Below are positions 9,904 through 18,977 of a stretch of DNA of 64,000 nucleotides, piece by piece (position 1 is the first letter of the stretch; every line of letters begins with the position of its first letter). Both the position numbers and the translations under genes were made by a program. Below the pieces are notes generated by a model that saw only the letters and a program-made list of their open reading frames with translations, did no database searches and was not told the origin of the DNA. The stretch comes from Desulfopila_A sp964446655 (GTDB taxonomy: Bacteria > Desulfobacterota > Desulfobulbia > Desulfobulbales > Desulfocapsaceae): positions 95,713 to 159,712 of the forward strand of contig CAYUPL010000001.1 in the NCBI GenBank assembly GCA_964446655.1, written 5' to 3'.

Positions 9904-11184
9904 ATGCATCCTGCAAAGGAATTGCCGACAATACCATCATATATATGCAGACCCGGAAAATGTCCTAGGCTCATCCTGTTGCTTTTCTGGGTCTGTTTGC
10001 TGATCTTTTCTTGCCGTCCTTGCCAGGCTACCGAGATTTCAGGGCAATCTCTTGATCCTCACATCAGCAACGGAGCCTATGCCTTGCAAGTCGGGGGAAA
10101 AACCGTCCTGGCAAAAAACCTTGATACATTCTTTATTCCGGCTTCCACCATAAAAGTTGTAACAGCCCTTATGGCCCTCGAAATCCTGGGACCGCAATAT
10201 CGTTTTGCCACTCGTTTGTATTACGATGCCGACAAGATACTCTATATTAAAGGAGAGGGTGATCCGTTTCTGACTTCCGAGGTGATTGCCCGGATTGCCT
10301 CGCTTCTTCAAGAAAAAGGTATCACCGAAATTGCGGAAATCGTTCTTGATGATAGTGGTTTTGCTGTAGAAGGTCCACCGCCCGGCTCGGAAAATACCGC
10401 TAACCCCTACGATGCCGGCAGCAGTGCCTTAGCCGTCAATTTCAATGCTCTTCCTTTTATCGTCACCAGCAGCGGCACAGTGATATCAGCAGAAGGCCAG
10501 ACGCCTCTGCTGCCGATTATGCTCGATATCGGTGCCGCTTTCCATAAAGGCCCTCACCGCATTAACGTTGGCGCCTTTGCAGAGAGCAAAGGCCACTCCA
10601 ATACACTCCGTTACAGTGGTGAGCTGATCACAGCTCTGTTTCTGCAGGAAGGTTTGCAGGTAAAGGGAAATTACAGAACAGGGCAGACATCTCGGGACGC
10701 CCGCGCCGTGCTGCTCTATGAATCCGAAAAAACCGTAGCCGACCTGGTGCGACTATCCCTTCACTACTCCAATAACTTTATTGCAAACCAGCTGTACCTG
10801 AGCTGCGCTGCAAGAATCCATGGCTTTCCTGCAACCTGGCAAAAGGCGGGAGAAATGGCCAGGAAATATATCGATTTACGGCTTCCAGGTGCCGGACAAA
10901 CCATTCAGATGCAAGACGGCTCCGGCCTTTCCAGGAACAACAGGATTACACCTCGGGCTATGCTTATGGTGCTTGACAGATTTCTTCCTTATGTTGCATT
11001 TCTCAGAAGCCAAGGGAATATATCTCTCAAATCAGGCACCCTCAACGGTGTCTATTCCTATGTCGGCTACTTCAATACCGCCGGCAAACTCTCTCCTTTT
11101 ATACTCTTTCTCAACCAGAAACAGAATAACCGTAAGTTTCTGCTCCGCCTGCTTGAAATGGAGTATAAAAAGCTGGTTCCATAG
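9904..11184 (+). CDS. dacB: D-alanyl-D-alanine carboxypeptidase, PBP4/S13 family
   Basis: A 426-residue exported peptidase with an N-terminal hydrophobic segment (22-38). All three penicillin-binding motifs are present: SxxK (S81-T-I-K84), SxN (YSNNFIANQ, near 285) and KSGT (LKSGTLNGV, near 379). PBP4 enzymes act in the periplasm on peptidoglycan stem peptides as DD-carboxypeptidase/endopeptidase. It is shorter than E. coli DacB (477 aa) because the inserted domains are reduced. It lies 8 bp after trpB and is probably co-transcribed. Confidence 0.88.
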   Translation: MHPAKELPTIPSYICRPGKCPRLILLLFWVCLLIFSCRPCQATEISGQSLDPHISNGAYALQVGGKTVLAKNLDTFFIPASTIKVVTALMALEILGPQYRFATRLYYDADKILYIKGEGDPFLTSEVIARIASLLQEKGITEIAEIVLDDSGFAVEGPPPGSENTANPYDAGSSALAVNFNALPFIVTSSGTVISAEGQTPLLPIMLDIGAAFHKGPHRINVGAFAESKGHSNTLRYSGELITALFLQEGLQVKGNYRTGQTSRDARAVLLYESEKTVADLVRLSLHYSNNFIANQLYLSCAARIHGFPATWQKAGEMARKYIDLRLPGAGQTIQMQDGSGLSRNNRITPRAMLMVLDRFLPYVAFLRSQGNISLKSGTLNGVYSYVGYFNTAGKLSPFILFLNQKQNNRKFLLRLLEMEYKKLVP

Positions 11185-11329
11185 CCTTTCGCATCTTTTT
11201 CTTACTGTTTTGTTCTGTTTGGCCGCATTCGGGAAATATCCCTTTTAAAAAAATTCTTTCTCATGGTATGCTCTTGCCGGTCAGCAAGATAATTCTTCCA
11301 TCTTTATTGTTAAGAAACAGGAGATTACT

Positions 11330-11653
11330 ATGTCGCACATTGCTCCATTCATTCGCTTGATAACAGCTCTGTCAATTTGTTCCGTTATAGTCAGCGGATG
11401 CAGCTCACCTGAAGGAAATGCTTCCGCAGGAAAAAGATGGTACGGGATGCATAACTGTAATGGCTGTCACGGCAACAATGGCAATGACGGCAACGGACCA
11501 GCTATTGCCGGACTTGACATGAGCCACCGTGCATTTGTCAGTCGGTTACGAAACGCCGAGACTGCTGTCATGCCGGTTTACAGCGAAGAAAAGATTGATG
11601 ACCAGGATGCTGCCGATATTCTCGCCTTTCTTCAAAGCCTGGAAAAAAAGTAA
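11330..11653 (+). CDS. Small class I cytochrome c lipoprotein
   Basis: A 107-residue protein with lipobox VSGC (Cys24), one heme-attachment site CNGCH (43-47) and a likely axial methionine (M81, in AVMPVY). The C-terminal helix (DQDAADILAFLQSL) is typical of small class I monoheme cytochromes. It should be a membrane-anchored periplasmic electron carrier. GGAG precedes the ATG by 7 bp. A DUF2231 membrane protein follows 284 bp downstream and could be a redox partner; that link is inference. Confidence 0.88.
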   Translation: MSHIAPFIRLITALSICSVIVSGCSSPEGNASAGKRWYGMHNCNGCHGNNGNDGNGPAIAGLDMSHRAFVSRLRNAETAVMPVYSEEKIDDQDAADILAFLQSLEKK

Positions 11654-11937
11654 CGCTTAGACGTCGCTCAAAAGCGATATGATGTCGAAAATATTCTTCT
11701 TCCCGACAATAGGACTTGCCCAACCATTATAGTAATGATTACCATTAACAGTAAAGCGAGAGGGGGTGATCCTAACCCGGATTTTTCACCAGCCGAGGTT
11801 GCCGTGGATGCGAGGAGTGAAGCAAGGTGCTATAGTAGCCTATGCTCCTTCTCAACCATTGCTGCAGTGCCCCCAAACCTTCATGAAAACTGATAAAGCA
11901 TCGTAGAAAACCATCAATCTTACCAAAGGAGATTATT
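11654..11937 (+). other. Intergenic region between cytochrome c and DUF2231 genes
   Basis: No ORF worth calling. It holds an AT-rich stretch with TAATGATTACCATTA (11731-11745), which resembles a degenerate Fur-type box. At 11775 it has a copy of the dispersed ACCCGGATTTTTCA motif, followed by an imperfect inverted repeat (GGTGCTATAG ... CTATGCTCC, about 11827-11848). The latter two look like the remnant of a short non-coding repeat. Confidence 0.35.
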
Positions 11938-12360
11938 ATGGTTAGTGGTCTATACTCTTTTCTTGCCGGCGTAGGATTTACCCACCCTCTTCATCCTGCC
12001 ATGACCCATGCTCCAATGGGCATGATCATTGGTATGCTGCTATTTGGACTGCTGGGTCTTAAATGGACGGATAAACATTTTTCTCTTACGGCATATTACT
12101 GTTCAGTTGTCGCCCTGATAACCGTATTTCCAACTGCTTTTCTAGGTTTACTGGACTGGCTGCACATCCTCCAAGCGGAATGGTATCCTCTTATTATTGT
12201 TAAAATGGTACTTACCGTCATCCTGATAGTTGTGTTGACGCTTTCCATTATCTACAGAAACAAAGGGGCCAGCCCAGCAAAACTCGTTATTTTTTATGCT
12301 CTTTGCATGGCCTGTGCCGGTGGGCTTGGATATTCCGGCGGCGACCTTGTTTACGGGTAA
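11938..12360 (+). CDS. DUF2231-like four-helix membrane protein
   Basis: A 140-residue integral membrane protein with four predicted transmembrane helices (about 18-38, 48-70, 82-102, 115-135). Histidines lie near the first helix (HPLHPAMTHAPMG), as in DUF2231/YtpI-type proteins that resemble b-type heme membrane subunits. The start is fixed by AAAGGAG (11924-11930). It follows a cytochrome c lipoprotein gene, which would suit a small membrane electron-transfer module. Heme binding here is inference. Confidence 0.72.
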   Translation: MVSGLYSFLAGVGFTHPLHPAMTHAPMGMIIGMLLFGLLGLKWTDKHFSLTAYYCSVVALITVFPTAFLGLLDWLHILQAEWYPLIIVKMVLTVILIVVLTLSIIYRNKGASPAKLVIFYALCMACAGGLGYSGGDLVYG

Positions 12361-12393
12361 CAAAAGATATTGAACAGATATTTACCGGATCAC

Positions 12394-12443
12394 AAGAACA
12401 CCGACCGCTATTGCTCTGAACGGTCATACCGGCCGGTGTTCTT
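12394..12443 (+). terminator. Hairpin downstream of the DUF2231 gene
   Basis: AAGAACACCG (12394-12403) pairs with CGGTGTTCTT (12434-12443), and an inner GACCG/CGGTC stem adds to it. There is no long T-run, so termination is probable but not certain. Confidence 0.5.
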
Positions 12444-12488
12444 TGACCGTTGTGACAACCGGCAGTCAAGCTGGAGAGGTTTCACCTG

Positions 12489-13265
12489 ATGCTTCTGCTG
12501 CAACTCCTCAATCTATTTATTCTTTTCTATGTAGCCATACTTGTTTTTGTGTTTGTACAGCAAAAAAAGTTTATTTTCTACCCAAGCCGAAACAGACACA
12601 ACATGCGAAACAGTATTGCCGCGCCATGGTCTTTATGTAACGAGGGAGAGACATTACATGGGTGGCTGGTACATGCAAAGTTTGCAGAAAAAAAAATAAT
12701 CGTCTACTTCGGCGGTAATACCGAAGATATCTTTTATTCAATAGATCAATTCACCACTTATTTTGACACTGCAGCAGTGCTTGTCAATTATCGAGGCTAC
12801 GGCACGAGTACCGGAACTCCTGGAGAAAAGGAACTCTTCAGTGATGCATTGGCAATTTTTGATCAAATTAGCAAAGATTTCGCTCCCGAAAAAATTTTCC
12901 TGATGGGGAGAAGTCTGGGAGCAGCCGTGGCCTGTCATGTTGCGGCACAAAGAAAAGCTACCGGCCTCGTTCTTGTAACCCCCTTTGATTCCCTGGAAAA
13001 CCTGGCAAAACAAAAATTTCCCTTTCTCCCGACCGGGCTACTTCTTCGCCACAAATTTCATTCTCTTGACTCTGTTAAAAAGATCGACACCCCAGCCCTG
13101 ATCCTCTATGGTGGCAAAGATGCTATTGTACCACCACAACAGACGGAAAATCTTATCAGACACATGAAAGGTCCGAAAAAACTTGTCTATATCGAAGAAG
13201 CCGAACATAATACCTTGCAGTATTTTGCGGAATACGACTTGAAGATTCTTGAATTTATTCTATAA
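12489..13265 (+). CDS. Membrane-anchored alpha/beta hydrolase
   Basis: A 258-residue serine hydrolase of the ABHD17/Bem46-like group. An N-terminal transmembrane helix (about 3-25) precedes the hydrolase core. The nucleophile elbow is GRSLG with S142, a catalytic Asp is likely in YGGKDAIVPP, and the His is in EEAEHNTL near the C-terminus. The substrate is unknown. It follows the DUF2231 gene after 128 bp that contain a hairpin. Confidence 0.82.
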   Translation: MLLLQLLNLFILFYVAILVFVFVQQKKFIFYPSRNRHNMRNSIAAPWSLCNEGETLHGWLVHAKFAEKKIIVYFGGNTEDIFYSIDQFTTYFDTAAVLVNYRGYGTSTGTPGEKELFSDALAIFDQISKDFAPEKIFLMGRSLGAAVACHVAAQRKATGLVLVTPFDSLENLAKQKFPFLPTGLLLRHKFHSLDSVKKIDTPALILYGGKDAIVPPQQTENLIRHMKGPKKLVYIEEAEHNTLQYFAEYDLKILEFIL

Positions 13266-13354
13266 TTACAGATATCCGATCCGATATGATACAATAAAAC
13301 TGATGCTTTTATTCACTTTTATCATCCTGAAGGATTCTTACTAGACGTGCTCTT

Positions 13355-14245
13355 ATGAAAGAAACGTATTTCAGCCGTATTGAACAGAATATCGATTCCT
13401 TTCCTTCACTGCCTTCAACTGTTGCCGAAGTTATGAACGTGGTCAACAATCCGGACAGTTCAGCAAAAGAGCTGACCCAGGCTATACTGCCGGATCAGTC
13501 AATGTGTGTCGCTATTCTCAAAATCGCCAACTCAGCTCTCTATGGCAGACCCAAAAAAGTAAGCTCCCTGGAAACAGCTATCACCGTACTTGGCTTCAAT
13601 GAGATTGAAAATATTGTCTTAAGTAAATCAGTACTGAACTCTTTCGGCACCATCTTCAAAAGAAATGACGCCACCATCGAAGCGTTTTGGGATCACTCTT
13701 TTACTTGCGCTCTGGCAGCGAAAATTATCGCCGAACATTTCAGCATATCCTCTCCGGGACGTTTTTTCATGGCCGGCCTCATTCATGATATCGGCAAGCT
13801 CGCCATGCTCCTCACCTTCCCGGAAGAATACTCTGCCGAAAAATGGCTCCGTGGTTTTTCGACGACGGAAAAGCTTGCTGAAGAACGGCATCTCTTTTCA
13901 CTCTCACATGAGGAAGTCGGCGGAAAATTATTGCAAAAATGGGACTTCCCGGAACCTCTTGTTAATGGTTTGCACTATCATCATGTTCCGCAAAACTCAC
14001 CCCGACATCATGGTTTTCCTCTGATTGTGCAACTGGCGGATGCCCTTTCTTATATCTGCTGTACCAAGGAAAAAGAAGCGGTCGAGTCAATAGAAGAACA
14101 TATCAAGGAACTCCTTCCCGATATTGAAAACAGCTGGAACCACCACAAGCTGCCATGGGAAAGGCTGCGGCTGGAGATGTGGTATAACTGGGTTATTATA
14201 GAGCGGAAACACGGAAGCTCAATCCTTTCGATTCTGGCGTATTGA
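13355..14245 (+). CDS. HDOD-domain signalling protein
   Basis: A 296-residue single-domain HDOD protein. The N-terminal part (FPSLPSTVAEVMNVV) and the central LIHDIGKLAML are characteristic, and the HD pair is retained here although many HDOD proteins lose it. HDOD proteins act in regulation (motility, c-di-GMP output, stress) rather than as proven phosphohydrolases. No partner is adjacent. The gene converges on the creatininase-family gene. Confidence 0.85.
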   Translation: MKETYFSRIEQNIDSFPSLPSTVAEVMNVVNNPDSSAKELTQAILPDQSMCVAILKIANSALYGRPKKVSSLETAITVLGFNEIENIVLSKSVLNSFGTIFKRNDATIEAFWDHSFTCALAAKIIAEHFSISSPGRFFMAGLIHDIGKLAMLLTFPEEYSAEKWLRGFSTTEKLAEERHLFSLSHEEVGGKLLQKWDFPEPLVNGLHYHHVPQNSPRHHGFPLIVQLADALSYICCTKEKEAVESIEEHIKELLPDIENSWNHHKLPWERLRLEMWYNWVIIERKHGSSILSILAY

Positions 14246-14374
14246 TACTTGATATCGTACCTTCTTCGGTCTTTATCGGGATAGACGGCTTTTCCCAAAA
14301 ATACCTCTACCCGAATTTCTTTGCCGAGCGAAGATACTCTTACAAGACGCTCTCCCGACTCTGCCGGATACATA

Positions 14375-15112
14375 TTATAACAACTTTATATTGCGAATCT
14401 TTTCTATCTTTTCGATGAGGGTCTCCACAGCGAGATCCATGATAAGCCCGCCTTTTTTTCCATCAGCAAGCCATGGGGCCGAGTGCATTCGACCATCTAG
14501 AAAAACCGTACTCATCTCTTCTTTGGTGAGTGGCCAGTAATAGTCCTCTTTCTTCAGAGAACCTGCGGTTTTTTTCTTGCCGGAAAACACCTCGGGCCGA
14601 AGCAGCATGGTTAAAGAAATTTCCGAGGGCGTGGCATGACTGCCGTCGTTACCGTGAAAAAGCTCTTGCAACAATGTTGTTTCCTGCAGTCCATCGTACC
14701 AGGACAGAAGTGTAAACTGACCGGCTGCTCCACGCATCTTCACCTCCTGAAAGGCTGTACCAATAGCATTTCTATTGCCGCCATGGCCGTTTATAAAGAA
14801 AATACGCTTGAAGCCATGATGCGCAAAAGAAAAACAGATATCGGTTATCAAGTGAATAAAGGTCAAGGGAGAGAGCGTCGCACTGCCTTTAAAATTCATA
14901 TGGTGACAGGAAACACCGTAACTAATGGTAGGTGCGACGAGCAGGTTTAATCGCTCTCCCACCTGTCGAGCTACTGCTTCGGCGGCGATAAAATCCGTGC
15001 CGAGAATTCCATATTCACTATGCTGTTCAACGGAGCCTACCGGCACAAGCAAAGTATCATTTCCCTGCAGATATTCGGCCACTTCCGGGTAGGAAAGGTT
15101 TTCAAGTAACAT
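14375..15112 (-). CDS. Creatininase-family amidohydrolase
   Basis: About 245 residues of the creatininase fold: LVPVGSVEQHSEYGILGTD supplies the metal-binding Glu/His/Asp near the N-terminus, and FFINGHGGN is the second signature. Relatives hydrolyse small cyclic amides or act in redox-cofactor maturation, so the substrate cannot be told. The ATG at 15112 is preferred because GGAG lies 7 bp upstream. A GTG at 15124 would overlap that Shine-Dalgarno. It follows rfbC by 41 bp on the same strand and may be its operon's last gene. Confidence 0.78.
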   Translation of the reverse strand: MLLENLSYPEVAEYLQGNDTLLVPVGSVEQHSEYGILGTDFIAAEAVARQVGERLNLLVAPTISYGVSCHHMNFKGSATLSPLTFIHLITDICFSFAHHGFKRIFFINGHGGNRNAIGTAFQEVKMRGAAGQFTLLSWYDGLQETTLLQELFHGNDGSHATPSEISLTMLLRPEVFSGKKKTAGSLKKEDYYWPLTKEEMSTVFLDGRMHSAPWLADGKKGGLIMDLAVETLIEKIEKIRNIKLL

Positions 15113-15153
15113 TTTTTTCTCCACAATGAAGGAGGGTTAAGAAAAGATTCTTA

Positions 15154-15699
15154 TTAATCATACAACTCGGCCTCTTTTAAAAGGAGACCCGCACTATCTT
15201 TAGCCGAAAGGACCACTTCACCGGCAAGCGGCCAATCCACCGTAATATCGGGATCATTCCAGATAATGCAGCGTTCATGGCGCGGGGCATAATAATCGGT
15301 TGTTTTGTATAAAACCTCAGCGATATCACTGAGCACCAGAAAAGCATGGCCGAAACCTTCAGGAATCCAGAGCTGTTTTTTATTCTCAGCACTGAGATAT
15401 TCTCCCACCCACTGACCGAATGTTGGCGAGCTTCGACGTAAGTCAACCGCCACGTCGAACACTTCTCCGACAACAACTCGGTTAAGCTTTCCCTGAGGCT
15501 GCTGAATCTGGTAATGTATGCCACGTAGAACTCCGTGAAGTGACCGGGAATGATTGCTTTGCACGAATATTCCGGACAAGCCTGTTGTTTTTTGCCACTC
15601 CTGCCGGTTGAAGCTCTCATAAAAAAATCCGCGATCATCGCCATATACATCCGGCTCCACAATAAGGACATCCGGTAGAGCTGTGGGTGTTACTTTCAT
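15154..15699 (-). CDS. rfbC: dTDP-4-dehydrorhamnose 3,5-epimerase
   Basis: A 181-residue RmlC enzyme, epimerising dTDP-4-keto-6-deoxyglucose on the way to dTDP-L-rhamnose. The catalytic His62 is in RGIHYQ. The following basic/Asp segments (GKLNRVVVGEVFDVAVDLR) are intact and the length is standard. It begins 6 bp after rfbB ends. No rfbA or rfbD is in the window, so the rest of the rhamnose pathway must be elsewhere. Confidence 0.93.
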   Translation of the reverse strand: MKVTPTALPDVLIVEPDVYGDDRGFFYESFNRQEWQKTTGLSGIFVQSNHSRSLHGVLRGIHYQIQQPQGKLNRVVVGEVFDVAVDLRRSSPTFGQWVGEYLSAENKKQLWIPEGFGHAFLVLSDIAEVLYKTTDYYAPRHERCIIWNDPDITVDWPLAGEVVLSAKDSAGLLLKEAELYD

Positions 15700-15705
15700 G
15701 TCTAC

Positions 15706-16794
15706 TTATCCTATATTTTCTTTATCGCCGTACATTTTCTGATAATACAAGGCGTAACTGCCGTCAACGACTGCAGCCACCCATTCCTGATGGGAAAGAT
15801 ACCAGTCAATAGCCATCCTGATGCCTTTCTCGAAGCTGATCCGCGGCTCCCATCCCACCTGCCTTGCTATTTTGCCTGCATCGATGGCATATCTTCTGTC
15901 ATGGCCCAGCCTGTCGGTCACATAGGTTATCAGAGAGCGTCTCTTCTCACCGGAAGGCAAAGGCCCCAGTCTTTCATCGAGGATATCGCAGATAGTGTTC
16001 ACGATGTCAATGTTCTCTTTTTCGTTATTACCGCCGATATTATAACAGTTGCCAACCTCTCCGTGCCTGATAATATCTGTTATGGCTTCGCAATGATCCT
16101 GGACATACAGCCAGTCCCGGATATTTTTACCGTCACCATAAACAGGCAAATTCCTGCCATGTAAACAGTTGTGTACAATCAAAGGTATCAACTTTTCCGG
16201 AAACTGGTACGGACCATAATTATTGGAACAGTTTGTTATCATCACCGGCAGGCCATAGGTATGAAAATAGGCACTTACCAGATGATCCGAGGATGCCTTG
16301 GAAGCAGAATACGGCGATCTTGGATCATACGGGGTCGTTTCGGTGAAAAGGCCTGTTTCCCCAAGAGATCCATAGACTTCATCGGTACTCACATGGAGGA
16401 AAAGAGGATCACCTTCTTGCAACTTACCATCAAGCCAATGCTTCCTGGCGCCCTCCAGCAAAGTGAATGTACCGACAATATTTGTTCGTATAAAATCCGC
16501 CGGCCCGATAATAGAGCGATCAACATGCGATTCGGCAGCAAAATGCACAACCGTGTCGATCTTTTCTGCAAGAAAAAGGGCATCTACCAACAGGGCATCG
16601 CAGATATCTCCCTTTACAAAGCGATATCCATCTCCTTCCTCTATCCCGGCGAGGTTTAAAAGATTGCCGGCATAGGTCAGCTTATCGAGGTTGACAACGC
16701 GCCAATGAGGAAATCGTGTTGTGAGGAGTCTGACGAAATTAGCGCCGATAAAACCACAGCCGCCGGTTACCAGCACACTTCTGCTTTTTTCCAT
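15706..16794 (-). CDS. rfbB: dTDP-glucose 4,6-dehydratase
   Basis: About 362 residues, an extended SDR enzyme making dTDP-4-keto-6-deoxyglucose. It has the Rossmann signature GGCGFIGANF, the active-site Thr-Asp-Glu (STDEVYG) and YSASK. The ATG at 16794 is preferred because GAGAA precedes it. A TTG at 16806 would add four residues without better support. First gene of the rfbB-rfbC(-creatininase) unit. Confidence 0.95.
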   Translation of the reverse strand: MEKSRSVLVTGGCGFIGANFVRLLTTRFPHWRVVNLDKLTYAGNLLNLAGIEEGDGYRFVKGDICDALLVDALFLAEKIDTVVHFAAESHVDRSIIGPADFIRTNIVGTFTLLEGARKHWLDGKLQEGDPLFLHVSTDEVYGSLGETGLFTETTPYDPRSPYSASKASSDHLVSAYFHTYGLPVMITNCSNNYGPYQFPEKLIPLIVHNCLHGRNLPVYGDGKNIRDWLYVQDHCEAITDIIRHGEVGNCYNIGGNNEKENIDIVNTICDILDERLGPLPSGEKRRSLITYVTDRLGHDRRYAIDAGKIARQVGWEPRISFEKGIRMAIDWYLSHQEWVAAVVDGSYALYYQKMYGDKENIG

Positions 16795-16949
16795 AGAAAT
16801 TCTCAATTTTATGTTTGCTTTCTCGAAAAAAGAGCCTATGGTGACTCTTTTTCAGTCGGTTTTTGCGAAACCATCTTTATAATAGGTCATATAAAGAAAG
16901 AAAAGTATTAATTTGGAAAGTGATGTTCATCAGAGCAGACTAAGGTAAC

Positions 16950-18536
16950 ATGAGTAAACAATTAGAACAGGAAATAGCCAAAAGAAGAACCTTCGGCATT
17001 ATCAGTCACCCCGATGCCGGCAAAACCACCCTCACGGAAAAACTGCTTCTCTATGGGGGTGCAATCAACCTGGCCGGTGCGGTCAAATCCAAGAAAAATG
17101 AGCGCAAGGCGACCAGTGATTGGATGGCAATTGAGCAGGAGCGCGGCATTTCAGTCACCACCTCGGTGATGAAATTTACCTATCGTGACTTTGAAATCAA
17201 TCTCCTCGATACCCCAGGCCATCAAGACTTTTCCGAAGACACCTATCGGGTTCTTACTGCGGTAGATTCAGCCATCATGGTAATCGACAACGCCAAGGGA
17301 GTAGAAACCCAGACGGAAAAACTGATGGAAGTGTGTCGCATGCGCAACACCCCGCTGATCACTTTTATCAACAAACTTGACCGAGAGGGACTCTCACCTC
17401 TTGATATTATTGCCGATATCGAAGAAAAACTGCAAATCGAATGCGCGCCGCTCTCCTGGCCCATAGGTATGGGTAAAACCTTTAAAGGGGTGTACAACAT
17501 TCTTCGCCGACAGGTCCATCTTTTCACTCCCGGACAGGAATGGCGGGAACAGGACGGCATAACCATCAATGACCTCGATGATCACCGTCTCGATGAGATC
17601 CTTGGCTCTCAAGCGGATGAATTACGAGAAGACATCGACCTTCTTGCCGGAGCGGCCAATCCCTTTGAATATGCCCATTACCTCCGATCAAGCCAGACTC
17701 CGGTGTTTTTTGGTAGTGCCATCAACAATTTCGGCGTACAGGAACTGCTTAACGGATTTGTGGAAATGGCCCCTCCTCCAGGTCCCCGGTCAACAGTAAC
17801 TCGAGATGTCGACCCCAAAGAGGACAACTTTTCCGGTTTTGTTTTTAAGATTCAGGCTAACATGAACCCGGCCCATCGTGACAGAATCGCTTTTTTACGG
17901 GTCTGTTCCGGTAAATTTTCCAGAGGAATGAAGGTTAAGCACCATCGCATAGGTAAAGAGATAGCCCTGGCGAATGCAACAATATTTATGGCCCAGGATC
18001 GTGCCAACGTGGAAGAGGCCTGGCCGGGAGATATCATCGGATTACATAACCACGGTACGATTAAAATCGGCGATACCTTTACGCCCAAAGAAGAACTGAA
18101 ATTCACAGGGATTCCCAACTTTGCCCCTGAACATTTTCGTCGGGTTATTCTGAAAAACCCCCTTAAAATGAAACAACTGCAAAAGGGACTCGTTCAGCTG
18201 GCCGAGGAAGGCGCCGTTCAGGTTTTCAGGCCATTGATTGGTTCGGACTATATCATGGGGGCTGTCGGTGTTCTGCAGTTTGAAGTAACCGTTGCCAGGC
18301 TTAAAAATGAATATGGTGTCGAGGCAGTGTATGAACCGGTGAATTATCAGGCAGCCCGCTGGGTCAGTTGTGCAGACAAAAAGAAGCTCGCTCTATTTGA
18401 AGCAAAGAACCAGGGCGCTCTGGCGCGGGATTCCGAAGGATTTCTAACCTATCTCGCCCAGAATGAATGGATGCTGAATTTCTTTATGGAAAAGTGGCCG
18501 GATATTGATTTTCACAAAACGCGTGAAAATGTTTAG
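16950..18536 (+). CDS. prfC: Peptide chain release factor 3
   Basis: A 528-residue translational GTPase that recycles RF1/RF2 from the ribosome. Its G1 box is SHPDAGKTT (19-27). The switch/G3 region DTPGHQDF and the G4 box NKLDRE follow, and then the RF3-specific C-terminal domain. Length and sequence are typical. The start ATG is preceded by AAGG. It is transcribed alone, divergent from rfbB and convergent with the DUF134 gene. Confidence 0.96.
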   Translation: MSKQLEQEIAKRRTFGIISHPDAGKTTLTEKLLLYGGAINLAGAVKSKKNERKATSDWMAIEQERGISVTTSVMKFTYRDFEINLLDTPGHQDFSEDTYRVLTAVDSAIMVIDNAKGVETQTEKLMEVCRMRNTPLITFINKLDREGLSPLDIIADIEEKLQIECAPLSWPIGMGKTFKGVYNILRRQVHLFTPGQEWREQDGITINDLDDHRLDEILGSQADELREDIDLLAGAANPFEYAHYLRSSQTPVFFGSAINNFGVQELLNGFVEMAPPPGPRSTVTRDVDPKEDNFSGFVFKIQANMNPAHRDRIAFLRVCSGKFSRGMKVKHHRIGKEIALANATIFMAQDRANVEEAWPGDIIGLHNHGTIKIGDTFTPKEELKFTGIPNFAPEHFRRVILKNPLKMKQLQKGLVQLAEEGAVQVFRPLIGSDYIMGAVGVLQFEVTVARLKNEYGVEAVYEPVNYQAARWVSCADKKKLALFEAKNQGALARDSEGFLTYLAQNEWMLNFFMEKWPDIDFHKTRENV

Positions 18537-18624
18537 AGATGTCTGCTCGCCGGGAAGCAGCAGGTGGTCGACAAACCCTTCTTCAGGGACCCGAGGCGGT
18601 GGTAGCGGCAAAGTGGTTGAACCA

Positions 18625-18915
18625 TTATTCCTCTTCGTCTCGCACAAAAATCAAGGCCGCCCCTTCCGTTAATGCAGCCGATACTTTCCGACGGGCAACA
18701 GTAATGATACGCTGAATCGTCCCCCTTGACACACCCATCCGCAACCCAGCCTCTTCCTGGGTCAGATTTTCTCTATCGCAGAGTCGTAACACTTCCAACT
18801 CGTCGAGATGCAGTTCTATCTGGCGCAGCTCATGCAACGGTGTGCCCGTCGGCTTAAAAGCCATTCCACAGAAGTTTCCCTCACAACGCCTTGCTTTTTT
18901 TGGTCTTGGAGACAT
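18625..18915 (-). CDS. DUF134-family HTH DNA-binding protein
   Basis: A 96-residue protein of the DUF134/UPF0251 family. The N-terminal RPKKARRCEG is the family signature, and a sigma-70 region-4-like helix-turn-helix follows (LTQEEAGLRMGVSRGTIQR, about 52-70). Family members are small regulators often near molybdenum/NifX-type or metal proteins. No such target is visible here. A 13-bp perfect inverted repeat lies 26-62 bp upstream of the start and may be its operator. Confidence 0.85.
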   Translation of the reverse strand: MSPRPKKARRCEGNFCGMAFKPTGTPLHELRQIELHLDELEVLRLCDRENLTQEEAGLRMGVSRGTIQRIITVARRKVSAALTEGAALIFVRDEEE

Positions 18916-18940
18916 TTTTTTCCATTACAATAAAATGAAC

Positions 18941-18977
18941 GTTTTCCTCTGTCAGTGTTACTGCGACAGAGGAAAAC
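18941..18977. promoter_or_regulatory. Perfect 13-bp inverted repeat upstream of the DUF134 gene
   Basis: GTTTTCCTCTGTC (18941-18953) is the exact reverse complement of GACAGAGGAAAAC (18965-18977). The 11-nt loop itself contains CAGT-GTT-ACTG. It may be an operator for the adjacent HTH protein or a leader-RNA hairpin. It is not a terminator, because no T-run follows on either strand. Confidence 0.5.

Noticed and set aside
11731..11745. Fur box upstream of the DUF2231 gene
   Set aside because: TAATGATTACCATTA is only loosely like the Fur consensus and no iron-related gene is adjacent.
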